Shown piece by piece: positions 18,491 through 27,426 of a stretch of 64,000 bases of DNA. The position numbers were made by a program, and so were the translations under genes. The stretch comes from Streptomyces sp. CB02009 (GTDB lineage: Bacteria > Actinomycetota > Actinomycetes > Streptomycetales > Streptomycetaceae), in contig NZ_LIVV01000007.1 of the NCBI RefSeq assembly GCF_001905825.1, positions 62,001 through 126,000 on the forward strand, given 5' to 3'. A model generated the notes under the pieces. The model was not told the DNA's origin. It was given only the letters and a program-made list of their open reading frames with translations, and did no database searches. Numbering within the stretch: the stretch's first letter is position 1; every line of letters begins with the position of its first letter.

Positions 18491-19396
18491 TCAGGCCCTT
18501 GCCGGTGCCGGGAGTTCGGCGGCGAGGAGCTCCGAGGACTGGCGGGCGAGCGCCGCCACGACGCGGCCCGGCAGCCAGCCGGGGGCGAGGAGCGAGCCGG
18601 CCGAGTTCAGGACCGTCCCGTGGGTCGTCGGCGGGGCGAGCGCGGTCATCAGGGCGGTCGCCGTCGGCCGGTCGGCGGGGTCGCGGGCCAGGCAGGACGA
18701 GATCGCCGGGCGCAGGGCGGGCGGGAGTTCGTCCCGTTCGGGCACGGTGTGACCGGTGGCGGCGTACGCGAGGACCGCGCCGAGCGCGAAGACGTCGCCG
18801 GGCGGGCGCGGGCGGCCTCCCGAAGCCTGTTCGGGGGCGAGCGCTCCCGGGTCGAGGCCGGGCAGGCCGGTGCGCGGCTCACCGTCGGCCGAGGCGGCCC
18901 GTACCGCGCCGAAGCAGGTCAGCCGGGGCCCGTCCGCGGTGAGCAGGACGGCGGCGGGGGACACCCCGGCGTGGGTGAGGCCCTGGCCGTGGGCGGCGGC
19001 GAGGGCTTCGGCGAGGGCGGCGCCGACGGCGCGGACGGTGGTCTCGGGCAGCGGGCCGCCGTGGACGGCGAGCGCCACGGGCAGCGGGAGCGCCGGTGTG
19101 TACGGGCTCGCGTACCAGGGGGGCTCGCCGGGTCCTGCCACGCTCGTCACCGGGGCGACCCAGGGGCCGAGGAGGTGGCGGGCGGCGTCGGCCTCCACGG
19201 CGAACCGGCCGGGATCGGTGCCGGGCAGCGGGGTGTTGAGCAGCACGGTGTGCTCGCCGTCCTTGGTGCGGGCCACGAACCGGCGGCAGGGCAGGACGGT
19301 GTGGGGCGGGTCGAGGCGGGTGATCAGGCGGTACGGGCCGATCCGCCGCGCGGATTCCCGCCGCGCGGGTTCGTGCCGTGCGCGCGACTGTTCCAC
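18491..19396 (-). CDS. Pseudokinase (Ser/Thr kinase fold, catalytic residues lost)
   Basis: The protein is 301 residues with no membrane segment or propeller. The fold is recognisable from IGPYRLITRL, the helix ending GQGLTHAGVSPAAVLL, and GDVFALGAVLAYAATGH. Every catalytic element is broken. There is no glycine-rich loop. The ATP lysine position is N54 (TVLLN). HRDLKPxN reads HAGVSPAA (catalytic Asp is G144). DFG is CFG (C161). It probably acts as a scaffold or allosteric partner for the two active kinases downstream on the same strand. The frame is open and compositionally normal, so this looks like selected loss, not decay. Confidence 0.82.
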   Translation of the reverse strand: MEQSRARHEPARRESARRIGPYRLITRLDPPHTVLPCRRFVARTKDGEHTVLLNTPLPGTDPGRFAVEADAARHLLGPWVAPVTSVAGPGEPPWYASPYTPALPLPVALAVHGGPLPETTVRAVGAALAEALAAAHGQGLTHAGVSPAAVLLTADGPRLTCFGAVRAASADGEPRTGLPGLDPGALAPEQASGGRPRPPGDVFALGAVLAYAATGHTVPERDELPPALRPAISSCLARDPADRPTATALMTALAPPTTHGTVLNSAGSLLAPGWLPGRVVAALARQSSELLAAELPAPARA

Positions 19397-19513
19397 CGTT
19401 CGTGCCCCCCGTCGTCCGTGCGCCCGTGGTGACGGGGCGGGACGAGCCTATCGAGGCGGGGACGGGAGCCCGAGGCGAGGGCCGCACCGGCCCGGGGGGC
19501 CGGTGCGGATCAT

Positions 19514-19588
19514 TGGAGACCGTGATCGGATTCGAACCGACGTAACCGGCTTTGCAGGCCGGCCCCTCAACCACTCGGGCACACGGTC
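19514..19588 (-). tRNA. tRNA-Cys (anticodon GCA)
   Basis: Read on the minus strand, the acceptor arms GACCGTG and CACGGTC pair fully. The anticodon stem CCGGC/GCCGG encloses loop CTGCAAA with anticodon GCA. The T arm is GTCGG-TTCGAAT-CCGAT. The discriminator base is T, a known tRNA-Cys identity base, and CCA is encoded (19514-19516). It lies upstream of the pseudokinase gene on the same strand. No integrase or att duplication is visible beside it. Confidence 0.93.
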
Positions 19589-19779
19589 GTGTGGTGCGAC
19601 GAGTACGACCGTAGGCGGGAGCCGGGAGGGGCTCAAGGGGTTCCGGGGTCGTGCCACGCGACCGCAACGGTGCTGCCATACGGCGTTCACAGTCGGGCGT
19701 CCGACGTACGTCCAAGGGCTGAGTCGGTCCGGGACTCCTGACAGGGGTCATTTACCTCTTCACCTCTTACTCTGGGGGA

Positions 19780-21285
19780 ATGAGCGCCCTCGAACCCCGC
19801 GACGCAGAGGCGGACGCGGACATAGCCGCCGACCCCGCCCCGAGACCCGGACCCCTCGCCCCGCACGACGGCGGCACCGTCACCAAGGGGTCCGTCCTCG
19901 ATGCGGCCCATCGGGCGCTCAGCATCGGCATGGTCTCCGTCGTGCTGCTCATCGCCTTCGAGGCGACCGCCGTCGGCACGGCCATGCCCGTGGCGGCCCG
20001 CGAGCTGAACGGCATCCCCCTCTACGCCTTCGCCTTCTCGGCCTACTTCACGACCAGCCTCTTCGCCATGGTCCTGGCCGGGCAGTGGTCCGACCGCCTC
20101 GGGCCGCTCGCCCCGCTCACCGCCGGCATCAGCGCCTTCGCCGCCGGACTGCTGCTCTCCGGGACCGCCGGCGCCATGTGGCTGTTCATCCTCGGGCGGG
20201 CCGTGCAGGGCCTCGGCGGGGGGCTCGTCATCGTCGCCCTGTACGTGGTCGTCGGCCGGGCCTACGCCGAGCACCTCAGACCCGCGATCATGGCGGCGTT
20301 CGCCGCGAGCTGGGTCGTCCCCTCCGTCGTCGGACCGCTCGCCGCCGGAACGATCACCGAGCACCTCGGCTGGCGCTGGGTCTTCGTCGGCATCCCCGTC
20401 CTCGTCCTCCTCCCGCTGGCCCTCGCGCTCCCCGCGATCCGCCGCACCGCCTCGGGGCCCGCCGACCCGACCGCGCCCGTCGCGCCCTGGGACCGGCGCA
20501 GGATCAGGCTCGCGCTCGGCATCTCGGCGGGTGCGGCGCTGCTCCAGTACGCCGGACAGGAGCTGCGCTGGCTCTCCGTGCTGCCGGCGGCGGCCGGTGT
20601 CGCCTTCCTCGTGCCCGCGGTCCGCGGGCTCCTTCCGCGGGGCACCTACCGGGCCGCCCGCGGTCTGCCGTCCGTCGTCCTGCTCCGCGGCATCGCCGCG
20701 GGCGCCTTCATCGCCGCCGAGTCCTTCGTGCCGCTGATGCTGGTCACCCAGCGGGGCCTGAGCCCCACCCTGGCCGGGCTCTCGCTCGCCGCGGGCGGTC
20801 TCACCTGGGCCCTCGGGTCCTGGATCCAGGCCCGGCCGTGGACGGAGCCGTACCGGGAGCGGCTCGTCGTCGCCGGCATGGTCCTGGTCGCGATCGCCAT
20901 CGCGGCGGCGCCCAGCGTGCTGATCACGGCCGTGCCGGTGTGGGTGGTCGCTGCGGCCTGGGGGCTCGGCTGCCTCGGCATGGGGTCCGTGATCGCCTCG
21001 ACGAGCGTGCTGCTCATGAAGCTCTCGGCGCCCGAGGAGGTCGGTGCGAACTCGGCCGCCCTCCAGATCTCCGACGGCCTCTCCAACGTCCTGCTGCTCG
21101 CCGCGGGCGGCGCGGCCTTCGCGGCGCTCGGCGGCGGCGCGGTCGGCCACGCGGTCACCTCGTCCGCGGCCACGGGCTCCCACCCGGGGGCCTTCGCGGC
21201 GGTCTTCCTGCCGATGGCGGGGGTCGCTGCGGTGGGGGCGTGGGTGGCGACGCGCCTGCACACGAACGGGGCGGGTGCGGCCTAA
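19780..21285 (+). CDS. MFS transporter, drug-efflux type
   Basis: The protein is 501 residues with 12-14 predicted membrane helices after a ~45-residue polar N-terminus. The helix 1 region reads LIAFEATAVGTAMPVAARELNG, typical of DHA2-type multidrug/proton antiporters. The intracellular loop motif follows helix 2 (AGQWSDRLGPLAP). Substrate is unknown. The ATG has no usable ribosome site: the G-run directly abuts it. A TACTCT box at 19768-19773 ends 6 bases upstream, suggesting a leaderless transcript. Probably a single-gene unit. Confidence 0.87.
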   Translation: MSALEPRDAEADADIAADPAPRPGPLAPHDGGTVTKGSVLDAAHRALSIGMVSVVLLIAFEATAVGTAMPVAARELNGIPLYAFAFSAYFTTSLFAMVLAGQWSDRLGPLAPLTAGISAFAAGLLLSGTAGAMWLFILGRAVQGLGGGLVIVALYVVVGRAYAEHLRPAIMAAFAASWVVPSVVGPLAAGTITEHLGWRWVFVGIPVLVLLPLALALPAIRRTASGPADPTAPVAPWDRRRIRLALGISAGAALLQYAGQELRWLSVLPAAAGVAFLVPAVRGLLPRGTYRAARGLPSVVLLRGIAAGAFIAAESFVPLMLVTQRGLSPTLAGLSLAAGGLTWALGSWIQARPWTEPYRERLVVAGMVLVAIAIAAAPSVLITAVPVWVVAAAWGLGCLGMGSVIASTSVLLMKLSAPEEVGANSAALQISDGLSNVLLLAAGGAAFAALGGGAVGHAVTSSAATGSHPGAFAAVFLPMAGVAAVGAWVATRLHTNGAGAA

Positions 21286-21325
21286 ATCCGTCGCCGTCAC
21301 GGTCGCCGTCTCCTACTCTCCGCAC

Positions 21326-21514
21326 ATGCGTGAGACGACCGTTCCGGTCGGTGACGGGTTCGCCGACCTCGCCGATGCCCGGGGCGTCAGCCCGGACGAG
21401 CTGGCCGCCGAGGCCTGCGGGCGGCTGCTGGCCGCCGAGGCCGAGCTCGTACGCCGCGAGGCCCGGCGCCTCGCCCGGGTGCACGACTCCCTCCTGAGGA
21501 GGCTCGGAGAATGA
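21326..21514 (+). CDS. Antitoxin of a Phd/Doc-type toxin-antitoxin pair
   Basis: The protein is 62 residues, acidic N-terminally (VPVGDGFADLADARG) with an Arg/Leu-rich amphipathic C-terminal helix (ELVRREARRLARV). That shape fits an antitoxin that binds DNA or the toxin and neutralises it. Its last codons overlap the Doc-like toxin start by 4 bp (ATGA), the usual TA coupling. TACTCT at 21314-21319 ends 6 bases before the ATG, so the mRNA may be leaderless. The exact antitoxin family is not clear from sequence alone. Confidence 0.72.
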   Translation: MRETTVPVGDGFADLADARGVSPDELAAEACGRLLAAEAELVRREARRLARVHDSLLRRLGE

Positions 21515-21900
21515 ACGACGCCACCACGCGCTTCCTCACCGTCGACGAGGTCGCCGAGGTCGCCCGGATCGCCTTCACCGGCGACGGGGTGCCCGAGCTG
21601 CGGGCGCCCGGGCTGCTGGCGTCCGCCGTGCACCGGCCGAGGGCCCGGATGTTCGGGGAGAGCGCGTACGAGGACGTGTACGAGCAGGCCGCCGCGCTGC
21701 TGCACGCGGTCGCCACGAACCACCCCTTCGTCGACGGGAACAAGCGGGCGGCGTGGCTGTCCGCGGCCACCTTCCTCGCTGTCAACGGAGTCGATCTCGC
21801 CGAGGCCGACCTCGAACGGGCATACGGCCTGGTCATCGGCGTGGCCGGCGGCGAACTGGGTGACATTCCGGACATCGCGCGCCGCCTCCGGGGGCTGTGA
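21511..21900 (+). CDS. doc: Doc-family (Fic-fold) toxin
   Basis: The protein is 129 residues, the usual Doc length. The Fic/Doc signature is H71-P-F-V-D-G-N-K-R79, as in Doc proteins (HxFx[DN]xNKR). Doc kinases phosphorylate EF-Tu and stop translation. Preceding helix AALLHAVATN and following helix AAWLSAATFLAVNG match the fold. It overlaps the antitoxin by 4 bp. The motif is intact, so the toxin should be active when free. TA role comes from gene arrangement and family knowledge. Confidence 0.88.
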   Translation: MNDATTRFLTVDEVAEVARIAFTGDGVPELRAPGLLASAVHRPRARMFGESAYEDVYEQAAALLHAVATNHPFVDGNKRAAWLSAATFLAVNGVDLAEADLERAYGLVIGVAGGELGDIPDIARRLRGL

Positions 21901-22009
21901 GGACCGTCTCAAGCGCACCCGCCACGCCTTCGCGCGGGGCGGGTCGCGGCGCCCGCACCGGTAAGGTGGCCCGGTTGTCATATCTGGACGAGCGTCGAAC
22001 CCGGAGATC

Positions 22010-23800
22010 GTGACTACTACCACCACTTCCTCCCATCACCTTTCTCCCGCCTTCCCAGGACGGGCCCCGTGGGGTACCGCCGGGAAGCTGCGTGCCTGGC
22101 AGCAGGGCGCGATGGAGAGATACATCCAGGAGCAGCCCCGTGACTTCCTCGCGGTCGCCACACCTGGCGCCGGCAAGACCACCTTCGCCCTGACCCTCGC
22201 GTCGTGGCTGCTGCACCACCACGTCGTGCAGCAGATCACCGTCGTCGCGCCCACCGAGCACCTGAAGAAGCAGTGGGCCGCCGCCGCCGCGCGGATAGGG
22301 ATCAAGCTCGACCCGGACTACAGCGCCGGGCCGCTGAGCAAGGAGTACGACGGGGTCGCCATCACCTACGCCGGTGTCGGTGTCCGCCCGATGCTGCACC
22401 GCAACCGTTCCGAGCAGCGCAAGACCCTCGTCATCCTCGACGAGATCCACCACGCCGGAGACTCCAAGTCCTGGGGCGAGGCCTGCCTGGAGGCCTTCGA
22501 GCCCGCCACGCGGCGCCTCGCGCTGACCGGCACCCCGTTCCGTTCCGACACCAACCCCATCCCCTTCGTCACGTACGAGGAGGGGAACGACGGCATCCGG
22601 CGGTCCTCCGCCGACTACACCTACGGCTACGGCAACGCCCTCGGCGACGGCGTCGTCCGGCCCGTCATCTTCCTCTCCTACAGCGGCAACATGCGCTGGC
22701 GCACCAAGGCGGGCGACGAGATCGCCGCCCGTCTCGGCGAGCCGATGACCAAGGACGCCGTCTCGCAGGCCTGGCGGACCGCCCTGGACGCGAAGGGCGA
22801 CTGGATGCCGAACGTCCTGCGCGCCGCCGACCAGCGGCTCACCGAGGTCCGCAAGTCCATCCCGGACGCGGGCGGCCTCGTCATCGCCTCCGACCAGGAC
22901 TCGGCCCGCTCGTACGCCAAGCTGATCCGCGAGATCACCGGCACCAAGGCCACCGTCGTGCTTTCCGACGACACCGGCGCCTCGAACCGCATCGACGAGT
23001 TCAGCGAGAACAACGACCGCTGGATGGTCGCCGTCCGCATGGTGTCCGAGGGCGTGGACGTGCCCCGTCTCGCCGTCGGCGTGTACGCGACGACGATCTC
23101 GACCCCGCTCTTCTTCGCCCAGGCCGTCGGCCGTTTCGTGCGTTCGCGCAGGCGCGGCGAGACCGCCTCCGTGTTCCTTCCGACGATCCCCAGCCTCCTC
23201 GGGTTCGCCAACGAGATGGAGGTCGAGCGCGACCACGTCCTCGACAAGCCCAAGAAGCAGGGCGAGGAGGACCCGTACGCCGAGTCCGAGAAGGAGATGG
23301 CGGAGGCGGAGCGCGAGCAGGACGAGGACACCGGCGAGCAGGACATGCTGCCCTTCGAGGCGCTGGAGTCCGACGCCGTCTTCGACCGCGTCCTCTACAA
23401 CAGCGCCGAGTTCGGCATGCAGGCCCACCCCGGCAGCGCAGAGGAGCAGGACTACCTCGGCATCCCGGGCCTCCTCGAACCCGACCAGGTCCAGCTGCTC
23501 CTCCAGAAGCGCCAGGCCCGGCAGATCGCGCACAGCCGCAAGAAGCCGGACGACGAGGCGGACCTGCTCGAACTCCCCGCCGAGCGGCGGCCTGTCGTTT
23601 CCCACAAGGAGCTCCTCGAACTGCGCAAGCAGCTCAACACCATGGTCGGCGCGTACGTCCACCAGACCGGCAAGCCCCACGGTGTGATCCACACGGAGCT
23701 CCGCCGGGTCTGCGGCGGACCGCCGAGCGCGGAGGCCACCGCCGGCCAGATCCGGGAACGGATCAAGAAGGTGCAGGAGTGGGCCACCCGCATGCGGTGA
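22010..23800 (+). CDS. DEAD/DEAH-like superfamily 2 helicase
   Basis: The protein is 596 residues from a GTG start with GGAGA upstream. Motif I is TPGAGKTT (residues 51-58). The DEIH box is residues 144-147, motif III is LTGTPFRSD, and the C-terminal motor has VSEGVDVPRL and QAVGRFVRSRR (motifs V and VI). A charged linker (~410-460) and a C-terminal ~120-residue region follow. The type resembles restriction-like and repair SF2 translocases common in Streptomyces. The exact substrate (DNA or RNA) is not known. No nuclease or methylase gene is adjacent. A terminator follows. Confidence 0.9.
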   Translation: MTTTTTSSHHLSPAFPGRAPWGTAGKLRAWQQGAMERYIQEQPRDFLAVATPGAGKTTFALTLASWLLHHHVVQQITVVAPTEHLKKQWAAAAARIGIKLDPDYSAGPLSKEYDGVAITYAGVGVRPMLHRNRSEQRKTLVILDEIHHAGDSKSWGEACLEAFEPATRRLALTGTPFRSDTNPIPFVTYEEGNDGIRRSSADYTYGYGNALGDGVVRPVIFLSYSGNMRWRTKAGDEIAARLGEPMTKDAVSQAWRTALDAKGDWMPNVLRAADQRLTEVRKSIPDAGGLVIASDQDSARSYAKLIREITGTKATVVLSDDTGASNRIDEFSENNDRWMVAVRMVSEGVDVPRLAVGVYATTISTPLFFAQAVGRFVRSRRRGETASVFLPTIPSLLGFANEMEVERDHVLDKPKKQGEEDPYAESEKEMAEAEREQDEDTGEQDMLPFEALESDAVFDRVLYNSAEFGMQAHPGSAEEQDYLGIPGLLEPDQVQLLLQKRQARQIAHSRKKPDDEADLLELPAERRPVVSHKELLELRKQLNTMVGAYVHQTGKPHGVIHTELRRVCGGPPSAEATAGQIRERIKKVQEWATRMR

Positions 23801-23832
23801 CCCCGTTCCCCCGCCCCGCCCCCGGGTGTGGC

Positions 23833-23866
23833 TGAGGCCCGTACGACGGCGTTCGTACGGGCCTCA
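23833..23866 (+). terminator. Intrinsic-type hairpin after the helicase gene
   Basis: Arms TGAGGCCCGTACGA (23833-23846) and TCGTACGGGCCTCA (23853-23866) are perfectly complementary with a 6-base loop. There is no long T tract, which is usual in this genus. Confidence 0.75.
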
Positions 23867-24249
23867 CTCGTCCCGCGCGACGGCGGACCGGTGAAGGAAC
23901 CGCGGCGGGACCGCGTCGGAGACCGGCCCCCACGGTCGGCCTCCGGGCCCTTCCACGCTACGTGCACGACAAAGCCGATCTTGTCAGCCAAAGTCCCGCA
24001 TGCGACCGACGAAGGTCCCGAACCGTCTCTATTCGCTCGTCGGCGCCCGGATTCTGGACGAGGTCTTCCGCTGAGCGGAGCGGGTCGCTACTGTCCCGGC
24101 TCAAAAGCAAACGCCCCGTGGCAGCGCCGCCGCGGAGCGCAGCCGGTGTACCCCTTCCTGCCGGCGGCCTCTGACGTGCGTCGCCGACGGGACCGGTGAC
24201 GCGACACCCGTGAGAGCCCGCCGCCACTCACTCCGAAGGAGAGGGCGTC
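23867..24249 (+). other. Non-coding stretch upstream of the IclR gene
   Basis: I see no supportable gene here. The part 23960-24110 is less GC-rich than its surroundings. It contains CTACTGT (about 24089-24095), a possible -10 box. The ribosome site GAAGGAGAGGG lies just before the IclR GTG. Confidence 0.4.
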
Positions 24250-24891
24250 GTGACCGCGGAGACCTCCCAGACGCTCGACCGGGGACTCAGAGTCCTCAAA
24301 CTGCTCGCCGACACCGACCACGGCCTGACCGTCACCGAGTTGTCCAACAAACTCGGTGTCAACCGGACCGTCGTCTACCGGCTGCTCGCCACCCTCGAGC
24401 AGCACGCCCTCGTCCGCCGCGACCTCGGCGGACGCGCCCGCGTCGGCCTCGGCGTGCTCCGGCTCGGCCGCCAGGTCCACCCGCTCGTGCGGGAGGCCGC
24501 GCTCCCCGCGCTGCGCTCGCTCGCCGAGGACATCGGGGCGACGGCCCATCTGACGCTGGTCGACGGTGCGGAGGCACTCGCGGTCGCCGTCGTCGAACCG
24601 ACCTGGACCGACTACCACGTGGCCTACCGGGCCGGCTTCCGCCACCCGCTGGACCGGGGCGCGGCCGGGCGCGCCATCCTCGCCGCCCGCCAGGGCGGGC
24701 TGATCGAACCGGGCTTCACGCTCACCCACGGCGAGCTGGAGGCGGGCGCGAGCGGCGCGGCCGCCCCGCTCGTCGGCGTGACGGGCGTCGAGGGCAGCGT
24801 CGGCGTCGTGATGCTCGCGGACGCGGTGCCGGAGCGGGTCGGACCGCGGGTGGTCGACGCGGCACGCGAGGTCGCGGACGCACTGCGCTAG
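24250..24891 (+). CDS. IclR-family transcriptional regulator
   Basis: The protein is 213 residues from a GTG start with a good GGAGAGGG site. The N-terminal winged helix (residues ~8-60) includes LTVTELSNKLGVNRTVVYRLLATLEQ. The remainder is a shortened IclR effector domain (GATAHLTLVDG, the RHPLDRGAAGRAILA block). Family members are ~250 residues, so the C-terminus is somewhat short. IclR proteins respond to small carboxylates or aromatics. The target is unknown, and the adjacent genes do not form an obvious catabolic operon. Confidence 0.88.
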   Translation: MTAETSQTLDRGLRVLKLLADTDHGLTVTELSNKLGVNRTVVYRLLATLEQHALVRRDLGGRARVGLGVLRLGRQVHPLVREAALPALRSLAEDIGATAHLTLVDGAEALAVAVVEPTWTDYHVAYRAGFRHPLDRGAAGRAILAARQGGLIEPGFTLTHGELEAGASGAAAPLVGVTGVEGSVGVVMLADAVPERVGPRVVDAAREVADALR

Positions 24892-24947
24892 GGCGCGGGC
24901 GGGCTGCTCCGGTCGTCGGGCGCCGGTCGTCGCGCGCCGGCACCGCC

Positions 24948-26045
24948 CTACGGTGTCGTGCCGACGACGAGCATCCCCAAGGGGGTCTGCTCGTGGTGGA
25001 CGGATCTGCCCGTTCTCGTCGTGGTGATCAGGCCCGCCGCCCTCAGGGCCGCCGCGTGGGCGGAGGCCGTCGCGTTGCCGATGCCCGTGCGCCGGGCGAG
25101 GTCGGTCGTCGTACGGGGTTCCGCGAGGGCCCGGAGCACGACGGCCCTCGTACGGCCCAGGGCCGCCGCCAGGCCACGGTCGTCGCTCCGCGCCCCCCGG
25201 GGCTCCGGCGCGGGCGGAAGGCCGCCGCCCGCCGGGTAGGCCAGCACCACCGGGCGGTCCGGCAGGTCCTGCACCAGCGGGCCTCCCCTCCAGTGGAAGG
25301 TCGGCAGCAGCACCAGGCCCCGGCCGCCTAGGCGGACCTCACGGGTGGCACGGGCCGCACGGGCTTCCCCGACTTCCCCGGGTTCCGGGCCTTCGGAGGC
25401 TTCCCGGGCCGCCCCGGCTCCCCGGGCCGCCGGGTCGTCGCGGGCTTCCGGGGCTTCGAGGGCCGACCGTGTCGACGGGGCCGACGGCCACTCCCAGACG
25501 CCGTCCCGCAGCCGTGAGCCCGGGGCGACCGCCGCCAGCGCGGCGGCCAGGCCCTGTTCCGCCGCCGTCAGGGCGTAGCGGGTGAACTCCGCCCGGTGCA
25601 GGTCCTGGACCAGCGGCCACACCGGTGCGAGGACCGTCTCGTGGGCCGCCCGCTGGGCCCGGTCGAGCGTGTCCCAGGCCGTCGCGTCCCCGCGGTGCAG
25701 CGCCCTGACCCAGGGCGGGACGGCGCCCTGTCCCGCGTACACCCGCGCCAGCTCGGACCGTACGAACTCCGGCCGCGCCGAACGGATCAGCGCGAAGCCC
25801 TCCTCCCGCGTGCCGCCGAGGACGTCGAGGAAGCGCGGGGCCGCCCCGCCCGGCACCAGCTCCCCGAGCGGTTCGGCCGCGCCCGGCAGGGTCCGCAGCA
25901 GCCTGCCGCGCCAGCGGCCGAAGAGCAGCCCCTCGTGCGGGGCGCCCAGCATCAGCAGGGCCGCGTGCAGCTCGGGCACGGGGGAGGGGCGGGGCGCGAA
26001 CCGCACCCGGCTCATGTCCTCCGCCGTGAAACGGATGTGAAGCAC
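24948..26045 (-). CDS. ArsR-like winged-helix transcriptional regulator (Streptomyces type)
   Basis: The protein is 365 residues from the GTG at 26045 (VLHIRFTAEDMSRVRFAP). An in-frame ATG 93 bases upstream adds an unlikely basic stretch. A long N-terminal sensor-like region is followed by an Ala/Glu low-complexity insert (~residues 195-230) and a C-terminal winged helix (AALGRTRAVVLRALAEP, then IGNATASAHAAALRAAGL). Related proteins are common in this genus and uncharacterised. It is divergent from the secreted hydrolase gene with ~76 bp between starts and may regulate it. Confidence 0.78.
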   Translation of the reverse strand: MLHIRFTAEDMSRVRFAPRPSPVPELHAALLMLGAPHEGLLFGRWRGRLLRTLPGAAEPLGELVPGGAAPRFLDVLGGTREEGFALIRSARPEFVRSELARVYAGQGAVPPWVRALHRGDATAWDTLDRAQRAAHETVLAPVWPLVQDLHRAEFTRYALTAAEQGLAAALAAVAPGSRLRDGVWEWPSAPSTRSALEAPEARDDPAARGAGAAREASEGPEPGEVGEARAARATREVRLGGRGLVLLPTFHWRGGPLVQDLPDRPVVLAYPAGGGLPPAPEPRGARSDDRGLAAALGRTRAVVLRALAEPRTTTDLARRTGIGNATASAHAAALRAAGLITTTRTGRSVHHEQTPLGMLVVGTTP

Positions 26046-26121
26046 CGCACCGACCCCCGTTCGACGCCAGCCTTTCGGGCAGGGCCGCAACCTTCGCTCC
26101 GGCGTCCCGTCCGCTCCCAGG

Positions 26122-27417
26122 ATGACGCCCATGACCATGACACCCGATCACACACCCGGCCACACGCCCGCCGGCCACGCGCCCCCCCGCCGTACCGTCG
26201 TCGCCGGGGCCCTCGCAGGGGCCGCCGCCCTGCTGCTCGGCACCGGAACCGGCACCGCCTCGGCCACGCCCGCCCGCCCCCTCGTCCTCCGGCTGCCCGC
26301 CCCCACCGGCCCGCACGCCGTCGGAGCCACCGTCCGGCATCTCGTCGACCGCTCCCGCAACGATCCGTGGGTGCCCGCCGTCGGGGTGCGGGAGCTGATG
26401 GTCACCGTGTTCCGGCCGGCCGCCTCGGGCCGGGGCCTCCCGCGCCTGCCGCAGCTCACCCCCGATGCCGCCGAGGCGTTCACCCTCCTCGCCCCGCTGG
26501 TTCGCCCCGCCCTGCCGGCGGCAGGGGTCGACTGGGCGGCCACCCTCACCCACGCCCGCACCGGCGCCCGGCCGTTGCCCGCCCGGCGGCCGGTGCTGGT
26601 GTACAGCCCCGGCGGCGGGGACTCCCGGGCGATGGGCAGCTCCCTCGCGATCGACCTCGCCTCGCACGGCTGGACCGTCGTCACCGTCGACCACCCCGGC
26701 GACGCCTCCGAGGTGGAGTTCCCCGACGAGCGGCCGGGGCGCGACCGGGTCCGGACCACCGTCCTCCGTCCCGACCTCGACGCCGGGACCTTCCGCACCA
26801 TGATCGACACGAGGGTCGCCGACCTCCGCTTCGTCCTGGACGCGCTCGGCCTCGACCGGGTCGGGCTCTACGGGCACTCCGCGGGCGGCACCGCCGTCGC
26901 GCAGGCGCTCCACGAGGACCCCCGGGTCGCCGCCGCCGTGAACCTGGAGGGCTACCTGGACCAGATGGACGGCGCACTCCTGCCCGTCGCCCGCGAGGGG
27001 ACGGACCGGCCGCTGCTCCTCGCCGGCACCGACGGCTTCCGCGACGCGCGCCTCGACCGCTCCTGGTCGGCGCTCCTCGGCCACGGCGGACCCGTCGCCC
27101 GGCGGCAGCTCGCCGACAGCCACCACTGGGTCTTCACCGACTACGCGGCCCTCGTCCCGCAGCTCCGCGCCGCGGATCTGATGACCGCCGCCGGGCGGGC
27201 CGCGATGGTCGGCGGCGTCGACCCCCGGGTCTCGGTGCCCGCCGTGCGGACGCTCGTACGGTCCTTCTTCGACCGGCACCTGCCGGTGCCCGGGTCCGGG
27301 GCCCGGTCCGGGGCGGCGTCCGGGGCCGGGTCCGGGGCGGCGTCCGGGGCCGTGCCCCGGGCCGGGCGCGGGTCCGGCTCCGCGCCCACGGCCCGGCTGG
27401 GGCGGCCGCCCCAGTAG
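26122..27417 (+). CDS. Secreted alpha/beta hydrolase (lipase/PAF-acetylhydrolase-like)
   Basis: The protein is 431 residues. A twin-arginine-type signal (PPRRTVVAGALAGAAALLLG) ends around ASA, residue ~50. The nucleophile elbow is GHSAGG with S253. The oxyanion region is VLVYSPGGGDSRAMGSSLA. DHPGDASE and SHHWVFTDY supply acidic and His residues. The pattern resembles bacterial PAF-acetylhydrolase-like esterases. The last ~40 residues are a Ser/Gly/Ala repeat (GARSGAASGAGSGAASGA), perhaps a flexible tail. Physiological substrate unknown. Probably exported folded by Tat. Confidence 0.83.
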   Translation: MTPMTMTPDHTPGHTPAGHAPPRRTVVAGALAGAAALLLGTGTGTASATPARPLVLRLPAPTGPHAVGATVRHLVDRSRNDPWVPAVGVRELMVTVFRPAASGRGLPRLPQLTPDAAEAFTLLAPLVRPALPAAGVDWAATLTHARTGARPLPARRPVLVYSPGGGDSRAMGSSLAIDLASHGWTVVTVDHPGDASEVEFPDERPGRDRVRTTVLRPDLDAGTFRTMIDTRVADLRFVLDALGLDRVGLYGHSAGGTAVAQALHEDPRVAAAVNLEGYLDQMDGALLPVAREGTDRPLLLAGTDGFRDARLDRSWSALLGHGGPVARRQLADSHHWVFTDYAALVPQLRAADLMTAAGRAAMVGGVDPRVSVPAVRTLVRSFFDRHLPVPGSGARSGAASGAGSGAASGAVPRAGRGSGSAPTARLGRPPQ

Positions 27418-27426
27418 ATTGGGGAC

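Noticed and set aside
19397..19779. Possible genomic island attachment site at tRNA-Cys
   Set aside because: No integrase gene, no duplicated tRNA 3' end and no shift in gene content beside it that I can see.
23867..24199. A 100-codon plus-strand frame between helicase and IclR genes
   Set aside because: Mixed codon use, no domain, no ribosome site for a credible start, and it covers the likely IclR promoter.
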